From assembly GCF_014205675.1 (NCBI RefSeq), contig NZ_JACIIX010000002.1, positions 265,970 to 329,969 on the forward strand: DNA of 64,000 nucleotides. Reading direction: 5' to 3'. The notes under the pieces were generated by a model that worked only from the letters and a program-made list of their open reading frames with translations, was not told the origin of the DNA and did not search any database. The DNA is from Novispirillum itersonii (GTDB taxonomy: Bacteria > Pseudomonadota > Alphaproteobacteria > Rhodospirillales > Rhodospirillaceae). Positions 8,801-18,788 of the stretch are shown here, one piece after another. The translations under genes and the position numbers were made by a program. Every line of letters begins with the position of its first letter. Position 1 is the stretch's first letter.

Positions 8801-8908
8801 ACATCCTCCGAAAAGCGATGTCTGTGCCAGACCTGCCCGTTCATCAGGGCCAGGGCGGCAGGGTTGCACTCGGTTTCCGTGGACCTGTCCGGTTCCTTCC
8901 GGCACAGG
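8801..8908 (-). promoter_or_regulatory. ROSE-type RNA thermometer in the hsp20 leader
   Basis: Read on the minus strand, the hairpin at 8821-8801 pairs ACAUC with GAUGU, then CU with AG, leaving one bulged G. The anti-SD arm reads UCGCU, which fits the ROSE consensus U(U/C)GCU. Its partner AGGA is the core of the hsp20 ribosome-binding site GGAGG, so the site is masked at low temperature. A second strong hairpin lies upstream at 8908-8884 (CCTGTGCCGG / CCGGACAGG), and multi-hairpin leaders are usual for ROSE elements. The pairing is worked out by eye; the functional class is inference from consensus and gene context. Confidence 0.75.
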
Positions 8909-8912
8909 GCCC

Positions 8913-8946
8913 GAAAACAACGAAACCCGCCTGAGGATCAGACGGG
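8913..8946 (-). terminator. Rho-independent terminator-like hairpin upstream of hsp20
   Basis: On the minus strand CCCGTCTGA pairs over nine base pairs with TCAGGCGGG around a three-base loop, followed by TTTCGTTGTTTT. No protein gene lies upstream on this strand, so it would end a non-coding transcript or act as an attenuator ahead of hsp20. Confidence 0.55.
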
Positions 8947-9237
8947 TGGCAACGCAATCGGGGACTGGGCAGAGCCGGATTTCCAACGGTCCATGCGGAT
9001 CAGCCGCACCGGACTGTTTTCTCCATCAGGGCATCCCCGGTTGACGGGCGTGACTGACAGAGGCGAAAATCCAAACCCATGGTCCTCCGGTCGAGCTACC
9101 ACGGTCACTCCGGATCATCCGGGGCTGTGCCCCACCATGGTCCGGTCCTGTTATCCCGTCCGGTCCGGCCCGCCCAACACTCTGGCGCGCAACCGTCTGT
9201 CCGGCTCGGGAGTAAACCCGCATCAGCGGCGTTCACG
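8913..9237 (-). ncRNA. Candidate non-coding transcript (or long hsp20 leader)
   Basis: A good sigma-70-like promoter at 9272-9244 and a terminator-like hairpin ending near 8913 bound about 320 bases on the minus strand with no credible protein gene. I looked for 6S, SRP, RNase P and tmRNA signatures and did not recognise any. It may instead be a long leader of hsp20 with an attenuator. Confidence 0.3.
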
Positions 9238-9243
9238 GTGAAA

Positions 9244-9272
9244 AGTATGGGGAGGGGCATGGCTGCCGTCAA
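9244..9272 (-). promoter_or_regulatory. Sigma-70-like promoter TTGACG-N17-CATACT
   Basis: On the minus strand the -35 TTGACG (9272-9267) is separated by exactly 17 bases from CATACT (9249-9244). The predicted start is near 9237, directed towards the candidate RNA and hsp20. Confidence 0.5.
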
Positions 9273-9313
9273 GGGGGCGGTCAGCGGCTGGAACGGAAGG
9301 GGCACAGAAAGGC

Positions 9314-9329
9314 GTTACCGGTCGGTAAC
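9314..9329. promoter_or_regulatory. Palindromic operator-like site upstream of cytochrome b561
   Basis: GTTACCG-GT-CGGTAAC is a perfect 7+2+7 inverted repeat, the size and style of a TetR-family operator, about 170 bases upstream of the cytochrome gene. No TetR gene is in the window. The rest of 9330-9501 shows nothing further I can name. Confidence 0.35.
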
Positions 9330-9501
9330 CTTCTTATACCTTCTTACGGGAGGGAAGCCGGATCCGGACGGAGTGCTTAAGGTTCTGTTCAGCCGGGGCT
9401 GTGCATAAGGGCGGAATGACCTGCCCGTGCGGTGGCAGACCCCTTTGATGATGGCGTGCCCCTTTCGGCTGGGGACAGAGAGACAGGGAGCAGGAGAAAA
9501 G

Positions 9502-10209
9502 ATGGTTAAGGTATGGGATCTCCCGACCCGGGTGTTTCACTGGGTTCTGGTGCTGCTGTTTGCGGTGCTGTGGATTTCCGGCACGGTCGGCGGCGTTGAT
9601 CTGCCCCTTCCCGGCGGAAAGACCCTGATGAACACCGACCTGCACATGCTGCTGGGGCAGGTGGTGCTGTCGTTGGTGCTGTATCGCGTGCTGTGGGGGC
9701 TGGTCGGGTCGTCCACGGCGCGGTTTTCCTCCTTTGTCCGGGGGCCGGGCGCGGTGATTGCCTATCTGAAGGCGGTCCGCTCCGGACAACATCCGCTGTT
9801 CACCGGGCACAATCCGGCCGGGGCGCTGATGATCCTTGGGGTGCTGACCGTCCTTCTGCTACAGGCGGGCACCGGTCTGTTCGCCAATGATGACATTCTC
9901 TCGGAAGGGCCGCTGGCCGCTGCGGTCGGCAAGGACCTGTCCGATACCCTGACCGGGGTACACGGGCTGATCGCTGATGCGCTGATCGCGCTGGTGGTGG
10001 TGCATATCTGCGCGGTGGTGGTCTATCGCCTGAAGGGCGAGAATCTGGTGAAGCCGATGGTGACCGGTTACAAGGACCGGTCCAGCCTGCCGCCGGGGGA
10101 ACCGGCCCCGCGCATGGTGTCGCCGCTGCTGGCACTCGTGCTGCTGGCAGTTTCGGCCGGGGTGGTTTTCGGCGGGGTTCCGCATCTGGCAAAGCTGTTC
10201 GGCGGCTGA
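9502..10209 (+). CDS. Cytochrome b561-type membrane protein
   Basis: This is a di-haem membrane electron carrier of the b561/Ni-Fe-hydrogenase cytochrome b superfamily. The 235-residue protein begins KVWDLPTRVFHWVLVLLFAV, the family N-terminus with a haem-ligand histidine. Further candidate ligands are in DLHMLLGQV and in TGVHGLIADALIALVVVHI. About five membrane helices are visible, the last at LALVLLAVSAGVVFGG. ATG 9502 has AGGAG five to nine bases upstream, so it is preferred to an upstream in-frame start. No cytochrome c or hydrogenase partner is adjacent, so the electron donor and acceptor cannot be inferred. Confidence 0.85.
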   Translation: MVKVWDLPTRVFHWVLVLLFAVLWISGTVGGVDLPLPGGKTLMNTDLHMLLGQVVLSLVLYRVLWGLVGSSTARFSSFVRGPGAVIAYLKAVRSGQHPLFTGHNPAGALMILGVLTVLLLQAGTGLFANDDILSEGPLAAAVGKDLSDTLTGVHGLIADALIALVVVHICAVVVYRLKGENLVKPMVTGYKDRSSLPPGEPAPRMVSPLLALVLLAVSAGVVFGGVPHLAKLFGG

Positions 10210-10326
10210 TCCCTTCTTTGGCAAAATAGGGGGGATTGCTGTCATTGTTGACAGCCGGTCTGCCCGGCATACTGACGGCCTCCGGTGTTGATCCGGGGGC
10301 CGTTTCCGCTGTTGGGGCTGACGCTG

Positions 10327-11382
10327 ATGGACACCCGTCCGCCAAATCCGCGCCGTGTGGCGTGTTTCATGTTTCCACAGGTGATGGCGCTGGATGTCAC
10401 CGGGCCGATGCAGGTCTTTGCCAGCGCCAATGAGGTTGCCTCCCGGCAGGGGCTACCGCCGCTGTACCGGCTGGAGACGGTCGGGCCGCAGGCCGGGGCG
10501 GTGGAAACCTCCTCCGGGCTGCGGCTGGTGGCCGATTCCGGCATCGCGGAGTGGAACCCGTGCGGAGTCGATACCCTGCTGGTTGCCGGAGGCAATGGGG
10601 TGGATGCGATCCGTCAGGACCCGGACTGCCTCGGCTGGCTGCGGCGGGTGGAACCGCAGGTGCGGCGTCTGGGGTCGGTCTGTTCCGGGGCGTTGCTGCT
10701 GGCGGAAGCCGGGTTGCTGCACGGCCGGGCGGTGACGACCCACTGGTGCCGGGAACGGGACATCGGACGCTATGACGGTCTGCGGCTGGAGATTGACCGG
10801 CTGCATACCTATGATGCCTCCGGGAAAGCCGGGGACCCGCACGTCTTCACCTCGGCCGGGGTGACGGCGGGGATTGATCTGGCGCTGGCCCTGCTGGAAG
10901 CCGATGCCGGACCGGCGATGGCCTTGGCGGTGGCCCGCTATCTGGTGCTGTTTCTGCGCCGTCCGGGGGATCAGGCCCAGTTCTCGGCGCATCTGGGTCC
11001 GCCGGGAACCCGGTCCTCCAGTGCCGATGACAGAATTCTCACCCTGCTGGACTGGCTGCCGGAACATCTGGCCGAGTCCCTGACGCTGGACCGTCTGGCG
11101 GAGCGCTGCGGGATGACCGAGCGGACCTTTATCCGCCGGTTTCAGCAGGCCACCGGACAGCCGCCGGGCCGGTATGTGGAAAGCCTGCGGCTGGAAGCGG
11201 CGCGGGGATTGCTGCATACTGGATCCATTCCGGTGGCCGAGGTGGCCCGCCGCTGCGGCTATGACCACCCGGAAGCCCTGCGCCGGGCTTTCCAGAAAAC
11301 CCTGAAACTCAGCCCGGCTGACTATGCCCGCCGTTTTGGCGGCCCGTCCGGATCTGCTGGTGTTCCGACACCCCTGTTTTGA
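10327..11382 (+). CDS. GlxA family transcriptional regulator (DJ-1/PfpI plus AraC HTH)
   Basis: The 351-residue protein joins an N-terminal glutamine-amidotransferase-like DJ-1/PfpI domain (residues about 10-180, with SVCSGALLLAEAGLL holding the nucleophile-elbow cysteine) to a C-terminal AraC/XylS double helix-turn-helix (about 235-335: LDRLAERCGMTERTFIRRF and VARRCGYDHPEALRRAF). Proteins of this architecture regulate catabolic and quaternary-amine genes such as the GbdR/CdhR family. The ATG at 10327 is preferred to a GTG 42 bases upstream because the DJ-1 domain starts soon after it. The MFS transporter begins 22 bases downstream, so the pair is probably co-transcribed and the regulator may control that transporter. 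The effector is unknown. Confidence 0.88.
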   Translation: MDTRPPNPRRVACFMFPQVMALDVTGPMQVFASANEVASRQGLPPLYRLETVGPQAGAVETSSGLRLVADSGIAEWNPCGVDTLLVAGGNGVDAIRQDPDCLGWLRRVEPQVRRLGSVCSGALLLAEAGLLHGRAVTTHWCRERDIGRYDGLRLEIDRLHTYDASGKAGDPHVFTSAGVTAGIDLALALLEADAGPAMALAVARYLVLFLRRPGDQAQFSAHLGPPGTRSSSADDRILTLLDWLPEHLAESLTLDRLAERCGMTERTFIRRFQQATGQPPGRYVESLRLEAARGLLHTGSIPVAEVARRCGYDHPEALRRAFQKTLKLSPADYARRFGGPSGSAGVPTPLF

Positions 11383-11404
11383 CTCCCCCGCTGTGAGACC
11401 TGCC

Positions 11405-12586
11405 ATGCTGTTGTTATCAAATCCGACGATCCGCCTGCTGTTTGTGGCGCAGGTGCTGTACATGAGCTGTATCGTCATCGGCTTTACCCTGCTGTCCCTG
11501 ATCGGGCTGCAATTATCCCCGGTGGCCGGGGCGGCAACGGCGCCGCTGGCCCTGATGCTGCTGGCAACCCTGCTGGTGGTTCAGCCGCTGTCCCGCTTCA
11601 TGCAGCAGAAAGGCCGCCGGGCCGGTCTGCTGGCCGGGGCGGTCAGCGGTACCCTTGGGGCGCTGGTGATCTTCGCCGGAGTGATGCTGGCATCGTTCTG
11701 GCTGGTCTGTCTGGGGTCGGCGCTGATCGGGCCGTTTGCGGCATCGTCCAACTTCTTCCGCTTTACCGCGCAGGATGCGGTCGGGCTGGGCGATAAGGGC
11801 AAGGCAGCCTCCTACGTTTTGGGCGGCGGGGTGGTTGCCGCCCTGATCGCCCCGTCACTGGGCCTGTGGAGCCGCAACGCGCTGGTGGTGCCCTTTGCCG
11901 GGTCCTTCCTGATGATGGCGGCGCTGGGTCTGGCGGTGATCGTGATCCTGCTGTTTCTGAAGAATCCGGCGCAGGCGGCGGTGGCCACCCGTCAGCCCGG
12001 GCTGGCCGGAGCGCTGCTGAAGCGGCCGCTGGTGCGGGCGGCGGTGGCGATCACCGCCGCCGGGCATGGCATCATGGTGCTGGTGATGAACGCGACGCCG
12101 CTGGCGATGCAGTTCTGTTCCTTCGGGGTCGATGACACCGCCATGGTGATTCAGTGGCATGTGCTGGGAATGTTTCTGCCGGGGTTCCTGTCCGGCCCGC
12201 TGGTGGACCGTTTCGGCAGCCGCCGGGTGGCGCTGGCCGGGGTGGTCCTGTTGCTATCCAGTATGGCGCTGGCCCTGAGCGATGTCGCCTTCCTCAACTT
12301 TCTGGTGGCATCGGTGCTGCTGGGGGCGGGCTGGAACCTGATGATGGTGGCGGGGACCACCCTGCTGGGCGAAGGGCACACCCCGGAAGAACGCGGGGCG
12401 GCGCAGGGCCTGATGGAACTGGGGAATGGATCGGTCGGGGCCTTCGGGGCGCTGGCCTCCGGGGCCCTGATCGCCGGAACCGGCTGGAGTGCCGTCAATC
12501 TTGGTATCGTTCCGGTTCTGGCGGTGGCGATGCTGGTGCTGGCTTCTGCGTCTCTGCCCCGGCTGCGGACCGCTGAAGGGGACTGA
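11405..12586 (+). CDS. Major facilitator superfamily transporter
   Basis: The 393-residue protein has about twelve hydrophobic membrane segments, beginning IRLLFVAQVLYMSCIVIGF, with a central loop near residue 200 (FLKNPAQAAVATRQPG). A loop motif GPLVDRFGSRRVALAG in the second half matches the conserved MFS loop between helices 8 and 9; the equivalent first-half motif is weaker (FMQQKGRRAGLLAG). The cluster of glycines in the last helices resembles drug or metabolite exporters, but no substrate can be named. It follows the GlxA-type regulator and is closed by a perfect bidirectional terminator. Confidence 0.85.
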   Translation: MLLLSNPTIRLLFVAQVLYMSCIVIGFTLLSLIGLQLSPVAGAATAPLALMLLATLLVVQPLSRFMQQKGRRAGLLAGAVSGTLGALVIFAGVMLASFWLVCLGSALIGPFAASSNFFRFTAQDAVGLGDKGKAASYVLGGGVVAALIAPSLGLWSRNALVVPFAGSFLMMAALGLAVIVILLFLKNPAQAAVATRQPGLAGALLKRPLVRAAVAITAAGHGIMVLVMNATPLAMQFCSFGVDDTAMVIQWHVLGMFLPGFLSGPLVDRFGSRRVALAGVVLLLSSMALALSDVAFLNFLVASVLLGAGWNLMMVAGTTLLGEGHTPEERGAAQGLMELGNGSVGAFGALASGALIAGTGWSAVNLGIVPVLAVAMLVLASASLPRLRTAEGD

Positions 12587-12612
12587 CAGGCGGATGATCT
12601 GCCGCCCATGAC

Positions 12613-12646
12613 AAAACCCCCGCCGGAGCGCTCCGGCGGGGGTTTT
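12613..12646. terminator. Bidirectional Rho-independent terminator
   Basis: This is a 34-base perfect palindrome: AAAA, CCCCC and GCCGGAGC followed by their exact complement. It has A/T tracts on both sides, so it can stop the MFS transcript from the left and the alaS transcript from the right. Confidence 0.93.
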
Positions 12647-12670
12647 ATCTTTAACAGAGGGCTGACTGTC

Positions 12671-15295
<2,625 letters not shown>

Positions 15296-15386
15296 GGCGG
15301 CACACTTTCACACGACAGGCGCTTCATACTACGGGCGCGAAAGCCCGCGGCGGCCTGTGCCGGGGCTGTTCCTTGAAAGAAATGAA

Positions 15387-15403
15387 CCCCCGTTTTACGG
15401 GGG
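15387..15403 (-). terminator. Terminator of the LysR gene
   Basis: CCCCCGT pairs with ACGGGGG around a three-base loop, followed on the minus strand by TTCATTTCTTT. It lies between the LysR stop and alaS. Confidence 0.65.
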
Positions 15404-15437
15404 AAGATGCAGCCTGTCCAGCGATCCGTCTGTTTTC

Positions 15438-16352
15438 TTAGCGTTCTGCCGGGTGTTCTTTTGGTGGGGGAGCAGCCCCCGCTGTCTGGAGAATCCAGTT
15501 GCGGACGGCGGCGATGGCCGGGGTCCTGTCATGGCGCGGGGGCCACACCAGCCAGTAGGCATAATCGTTGGCAATCCTCCGGTCCGGGCAGGGCATCACC
15601 AGCCGCCCGGTCCGCAGGTCCTCCGCTGCCAGAAACAGCCGTCCGAGGGCGATCCCCTGTCCGTCGGCGGCGGCCTGAAGGGCGAGGGCTGAATCGCTCA
15701 GGTTCAGCCCGGTGGGTACCGGCAGGTCCGGGTATCCGGCGGCGGCAAACCAGCGGTTCCAATTGCCTTTCGGGGTGTCGTGCAGCAGGGGCAGGCGCAG
15801 CAGATCCGGCGGTGTGCAGGGGGTGGGCAGGGTCTGCCTCAGAACCGGACTGCACAGCGGGGTCAGGGTCTCAGTCGCCAGCAGGGCGGCGGTCAGGCCG
15901 GGCCAGCCGCCGGGGCCGGAGCGCAGGCCCAGATCAAACCGGGGATCCTTGCCATCCCACAGGTCAGCCGTGGTGGTCAGTTGCAGGTCAATGTCCGGAT
16001 GCGCGGCCTGAAAGGCAGGCAGGCGCGGCAGCAGCCAGCGGGTGGCGAGGGAGGGCAGGGCGGTCAGCCGCACCGGCCCCTGTGCCGGACGACGGGCCTT
16101 GGTGCTGGCGGTGGCGATGCGGTCCAGCGCCGGGGTCAGCTCGGCGAGATAGGCGGCTCCGGCTGGGGTCAGGGCCAGCACCCGGCCCCGGCGCTCAAAC
16201 AGCGGCTGCCCCAGCCAGTCTTCCAGCAGGCGCACCTGATGGCTGATGGCGGCCTGTGTCACCGCCAGTTCATCGGCGGCCCGGGTGAAGTGCAGGTGGC
16301 GGGCGGCGGCCTCAAAGGCACGCACCGCCCCCAGCGGTGGCAGACGGCGCAT
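15438..16352 (-). CDS. LysR family transcriptional regulator (GcvA-like)
   Basis: The 304-residue protein has the N-terminal winged helix-turn-helix (LPPLGAVRAFEAAARHLHF, ADELAVTQAAISHQVRLLE) of the GcvA/AmpR branch of LysR regulators. A periplasmic-binding-protein-like effector domain occupies roughly residues 90-295. GGAAG precedes the ATG. It is transcribed divergently from a LysE-type exporter with 112 bases between them, the classic arrangement in which a LysR protein controls the neighbouring gene in response to an accumulated metabolite, here plausibly an amino acid. The effector is not deducible. Confidence 0.88.
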   Translation of the reverse strand: MRRLPPLGAVRAFEAAARHLHFTRAADELAVTQAAISHQVRLLEDWLGQPLFERRGRVLALTPAGAAYLAELTPALDRIATASTKARRPAQGPVRLTALPSLATRWLLPRLPAFQAAHPDIDLQLTTTADLWDGKDPRFDLGLRSGPGGWPGLTAALLATETLTPLCSPVLRQTLPTPCTPPDLLRLPLLHDTPKGNWNRWFAAAGYPDLPVPTGLNLSDSALALQAAADGQGIALGRLFLAAEDLRTGRLVMPCPDRRIANDYAYWLVWPPRHDRTPAIAAVRNWILQTAGAAPPPKEHPAER

Positions 16353-16464
16353 CAGCGGCTTCCATTAGCTGTGTTTATCCATTTCCTGAGATTAGATCAT
16401 TTCCCCATCGCCGCAAACGCCGGTTAACTCCCCGGTCAGATAACCTTTTGAAGGAGAACAGGCG

Positions 16465-17064
16465 ATGTCACCGGAAGTCTGGGCGGTGTTCTTGGGGTAT
16501 GCGGTGCCAATGGTGATCAGCCCCGGACCGGGGAATACGGTGCTGGCCCTGTCCGGGGCCCGGTTCGGGGTGCGGGGCACCGGGGCGTTCTGGCTGGGGT
16601 TTGAGATCGGCAACATCCTGCTGTGCCTGCTCTATGGCCTCGGGTTTGGTGCCCTGCTGCTGCAATATCCGCAAAGCCATACGGTGATGCTGTGGGCTGG
16701 GGCGGCCTATGTGCTGTATCTGGCGTGGGGATTCCTGAAGTCAGCAGCCCCGGGGAAGAAAGCGCCGGAGGTGGAGCGGATGGGGGTGGGCAGCGGCATC
16801 ATTTCCGTGCTGCTGAACGTCAAGATTCATTCGATGGTGGCGGTGATGTTCGCTCAGTTCCTGCGGCCGGACCGGGCGCTGGCCCCGCAGGTGGCCGCGC
16901 TGACCGTGGCGTTCCTGCTGGTCGGGATTGTCTGCCATTTTCCGTGGATTTACGGCGGGAAGGTGATCCTCGGGCGCTTCACCTCGGAGAAGGCCCTGCG
17001 GATTCAGGGCCTGCTCTTCGCGGGGCTGATGGTCGGGGTGGCCGTCTATATGGTGGCGGTCTGA
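16465..17064 (+). CDS. LysE family amino-acid exporter (RhtB type)
   Basis: The 199-residue inner-membrane protein shows about six hydrophobic segments and the family N-terminal motif MVISPGPGNTVLALSGARFG, found in LysE/RhtB exporters of lysine, homoserine, threonine or other amino acids. AAGGAG lies nine bases before the ATG. It is divergent from a LysR regulator and ends immediately at the first copy of a REP-like repeat. A threonine aldolase gene lies just beyond, so threonine or a related amino acid is a possible substrate, but that is inference from position. Confidence 0.85.
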   Translation: MSPEVWAVFLGYAVPMVISPGPGNTVLALSGARFGVRGTGAFWLGFEIGNILLCLLYGLGFGALLLQYPQSHTVMLWAGAAYVLYLAWGFLKSAAPGKKAPEVERMGVGSGIISVLLNVKIHSMVAVMFAQFLRPDRALAPQVAALTVAFLLVGIVCHFPWIYGGKVILGRFTSEKALRIQGLLFAGLMVGVAVYMVAV

Positions 17065-17139
17065 AGGGCCCGTGCCCGCGTGGGCACGTAAGCCAAGCGG
17101 GCGGATGCCCGCGCCCGGCGTCTAAGGAGCCAGACAAAC
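17065..17139. repeat. REP-like element, copy 1
   Basis: This is the first of two 75-base direct copies; the first 59 bases are identical and the last 16 differ at three positions. Each copy contains two stem-loops, GTGCCC-GCGT-GGGCAC and GCGGGC-GGAT-GCCCGC, separated by GTAAGCCAA. It begins at the base after the LysE stop codon. Confidence 0.85.
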
Positions 17140-17169
17140 GGAGGCCCAGCCGGGCCGACTGGCCCATTG

Positions 17170-17244
17170 AGGGCCCGTGCCCGCGTGGGCACGTAAGCCA
17201 AGCGGGCGGATGCCCGCGCCCGGCGTCTGAGGGGCCAAACAAAC
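17170..17244. repeat. REP-like element, copy 2
   Basis: This is a second, directly repeated copy of the 75-base double-hairpin element, 105 bases from the first, ending next to the threonine aldolase stop. The two copies lie between convergent genes, as REP/BIME elements commonly do. Confidence 0.85.
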
Positions 17245-17251
17245 AGTAAAC

Positions 17252-18286
17252 TCAGGCGGTGGCGGCGGTGGCAATCACCGTGGCCACGTCTTCGGCCCGG
17301 GTGTCGAAGGCGGTGACCATCCGCACCGCCCCCGGCCCCAGATCCGGCCATGGGGCCACGATTACGCCAGCGGCGATCAGGGCGGCCCGCACCGTGTCCG
17401 GCAGCCGGACAAACACTTCGTTGATCTCGGTCGGCAGCAGCAGTTCCACCCCCGGGACCTCGGTCAGCCCGTCCGACAGCATCGCCGCCATGGCGTTGGC
17501 GTGAGCGGCATTGCGCAGCCACACCCCGTCTTGCAGATAGGCCGACAGCTGAATGCCGAGGAAACGGCTTTTGCTGAGCAGGTGCCCGGCGCGCTTGCGG
17601 TGGTACTGGAAGGCCTCGGCATGGTCCGGGTTGAAGAAGATCACCGCTTCCGCCGCCCAGGCCCCGTTCTTGGTGGCCCCGAAAGACAGGGCATCGACCC
17701 CCAGCCGCCAGGTCATGTCCGCCGGGGAGACGCCAAGGGCCATCACCGCATTGGCAAAGCGGGCCCCGTCCATATGCACCGCCATGCCGTGTTCCCGGGC
17801 GGCGCTGCACAGGTCCTCGATCTCTTCCGGATGGTAGAGGGTGCCGAGTTCGGTCGCCTGCGTCAGGGTCAGGGCCTTGGCCGGGGCACGGTGCACGCCC
17901 CGCGATCCGGCGGTGGCGGCAGCCTCGCGCACGGACTCCACGGTCAGCTTGGCGTCAGCCCCGGTCAGCGGCACCAGCTTGGCCCCGCCGGTCAGCAGGC
18001 CGGGGGCGGTGGCCTCGTCACTGTTCACGTGGGAGTCGGCGTGGCAGAGGATGGTGCCCCACGGCGGGCACAGGGTGGCCAGCGCCAGACAGTTGGCGGC
18101 GGTGCCGGTCAGCACCGGAAAGGCCACCAGATCCGGCTTTTCAAACAGTTCCCGCAGTTCGGCCTCGGTGGTCCGGGTCCATTCGTCATTGCCGTAGGAC
18201 GGGGTGGTGCCGGTGCTGGCCTCCAGCAGGGCCTGCGCCACTTCCGGGCAGCAGCCGGCGACGTTGTCAGAGGCAAAGTTGAGCAT
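17252..18286 (-). CDS. ltaE: Low-specificity L-threonine aldolase
   Basis: This PLP enzyme cleaves L-threonine or allo-threonine to glycine and acetaldehyde. The 344-residue product starts MLNFASDNVAGCCPEV. It carries the family segments TGTAANCLALATLCPPWG, CHADSHVNSDE and HMDGARFANA (with the aspartate that contacts the PLP pyridine), and the PLP-lysine region DALSFGATKNGAWAAEAV. ATG 18286 is chosen because an AGGA lies ten bases upstream and the product aligns with the family start; a longer in-frame reading upstream has no domain. The gene is monocistronic, with a GC-rich repeat region downstream and a roughly 500-base control region upstream. Confidence 0.92.
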   Translation of the reverse strand: MLNFASDNVAGCCPEVAQALLEASTGTTPSYGNDEWTRTTEAELRELFEKPDLVAFPVLTGTAANCLALATLCPPWGTILCHADSHVNSDEATAPGLLTGGAKLVPLTGADAKLTVESVREAAATAGSRGVHRAPAKALTLTQATELGTLYHPEEIEDLCSAAREHGMAVHMDGARFANAVMALGVSPADMTWRLGVDALSFGATKNGAWAAEAVIFFNPDHAEAFQYHRKRAGHLLSKSRFLGIQLSAYLQDGVWLRNAAHANAMAAMLSDGLTEVPGVELLLPTEINEVFVRLPDTVRAALIAAGVIVAPWPDLGPGAVRMVTAFDTRAEDVATVIATAATA

Positions 18287-18387
18287 GGGGAATCCTGTGT
18301 CGCTGTGGCGGGCCGGGGGGATCCGGTGCGCCATCATCAGCAGATTTGGCGGTGTCTGTGCAGCGTTTTCTTGTTCCGTATGACATT

Positions 18388-18407
18388 TTGCCGAAAAATT
18401 TCGGCAA
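18388..18407. promoter_or_regulatory. Operator-like palindrome
   Basis: TTGCCGAAA-AA-TTTCGGCAA is a 9+2+9 inverted repeat about 100 bases upstream of ltaE. It is a candidate regulator site; the regulator is unknown. Confidence 0.4.
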
Positions 18408-18599
18408 TCCGCCGGATGAAAAACGCTATTCGGGCAGATCGCCCGGTTACGGCTGGCGGAAGTGTCTGGCAGGCTTTTTTTCATAAGAACGCGGCCCGAT
18501 AAAACAGGGAAACCGCAAGACAACAGGCTTCACATCAATATGCGAAACCGCTGATTAACAGCGGTTCTCCGGGAGACTTCAGCCATGCCACGCAATAGC

Positions 18600-18626
18600 G
18601 TTGCCTGCACGGCAACTTTCTTTCTT
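18600..18626 (+). terminator. Small terminator-like hairpin upstream of the ABC operon
   Basis: GTTGCC-TGCAC-GGCAAC followed by TTTCTTTCTT, 160 bases before the ATPase start. It could end a short upstream transcript or act as an attenuator. Confidence 0.4.
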
Positions 18627-18788
18627 GACACCTCTTCGCCTGCCCCTTGAAACTGATCCCTTCGGGATGCCCCCTGATAGATCCGGGGCGGACTGACCGG
18701 AGCCCGTTCAACGGCGCTGATCCGGACCGGCCTTTTCCCGGCCGTTCGTGGGCGTCTGTCTACAGCCGCGGTTTTCAATGAGGTCCAG

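Larger units (their letters stand above)
18287..18788. other. Gene-free interval between ltaE and the amino-acid ABC operon
   Basis: No credible protein gene. It holds an inverted repeat at 18388-18407, a hairpin AACCGCTG-ATTAA-CAGCGGTT at 18546-18566, a small terminator-like hairpin at 18600-18626, and TTGACA at 18625-18630, which has no good -10 at 17 bases. The promoters of ltaE (minus) and of the ABC operon (plus) must lie here but cannot be fixed by eye. Confidence 0.6.

Noticed and set aside
8884-8908. Segment containing GGAAGGAA, resembling the SRP RNA loop
   Set aside because: The rest of the SRP helix 8 consensus is absent; the hairpin fits better as part of the hsp20 leader.
9061-9120. 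TAGCTCGA-like string resembling a tRNA D-arm (minus strand)
   Set aside because: No acceptor stem, anticodon arm or T-arm can be built around it.
17060-17245. The direct repeats as a two-unit CRISPR array
   Set aside because: The repeat has two internal hairpins, only two copies exist with a GC-rich 30-base spacer, and no cas genes are present.
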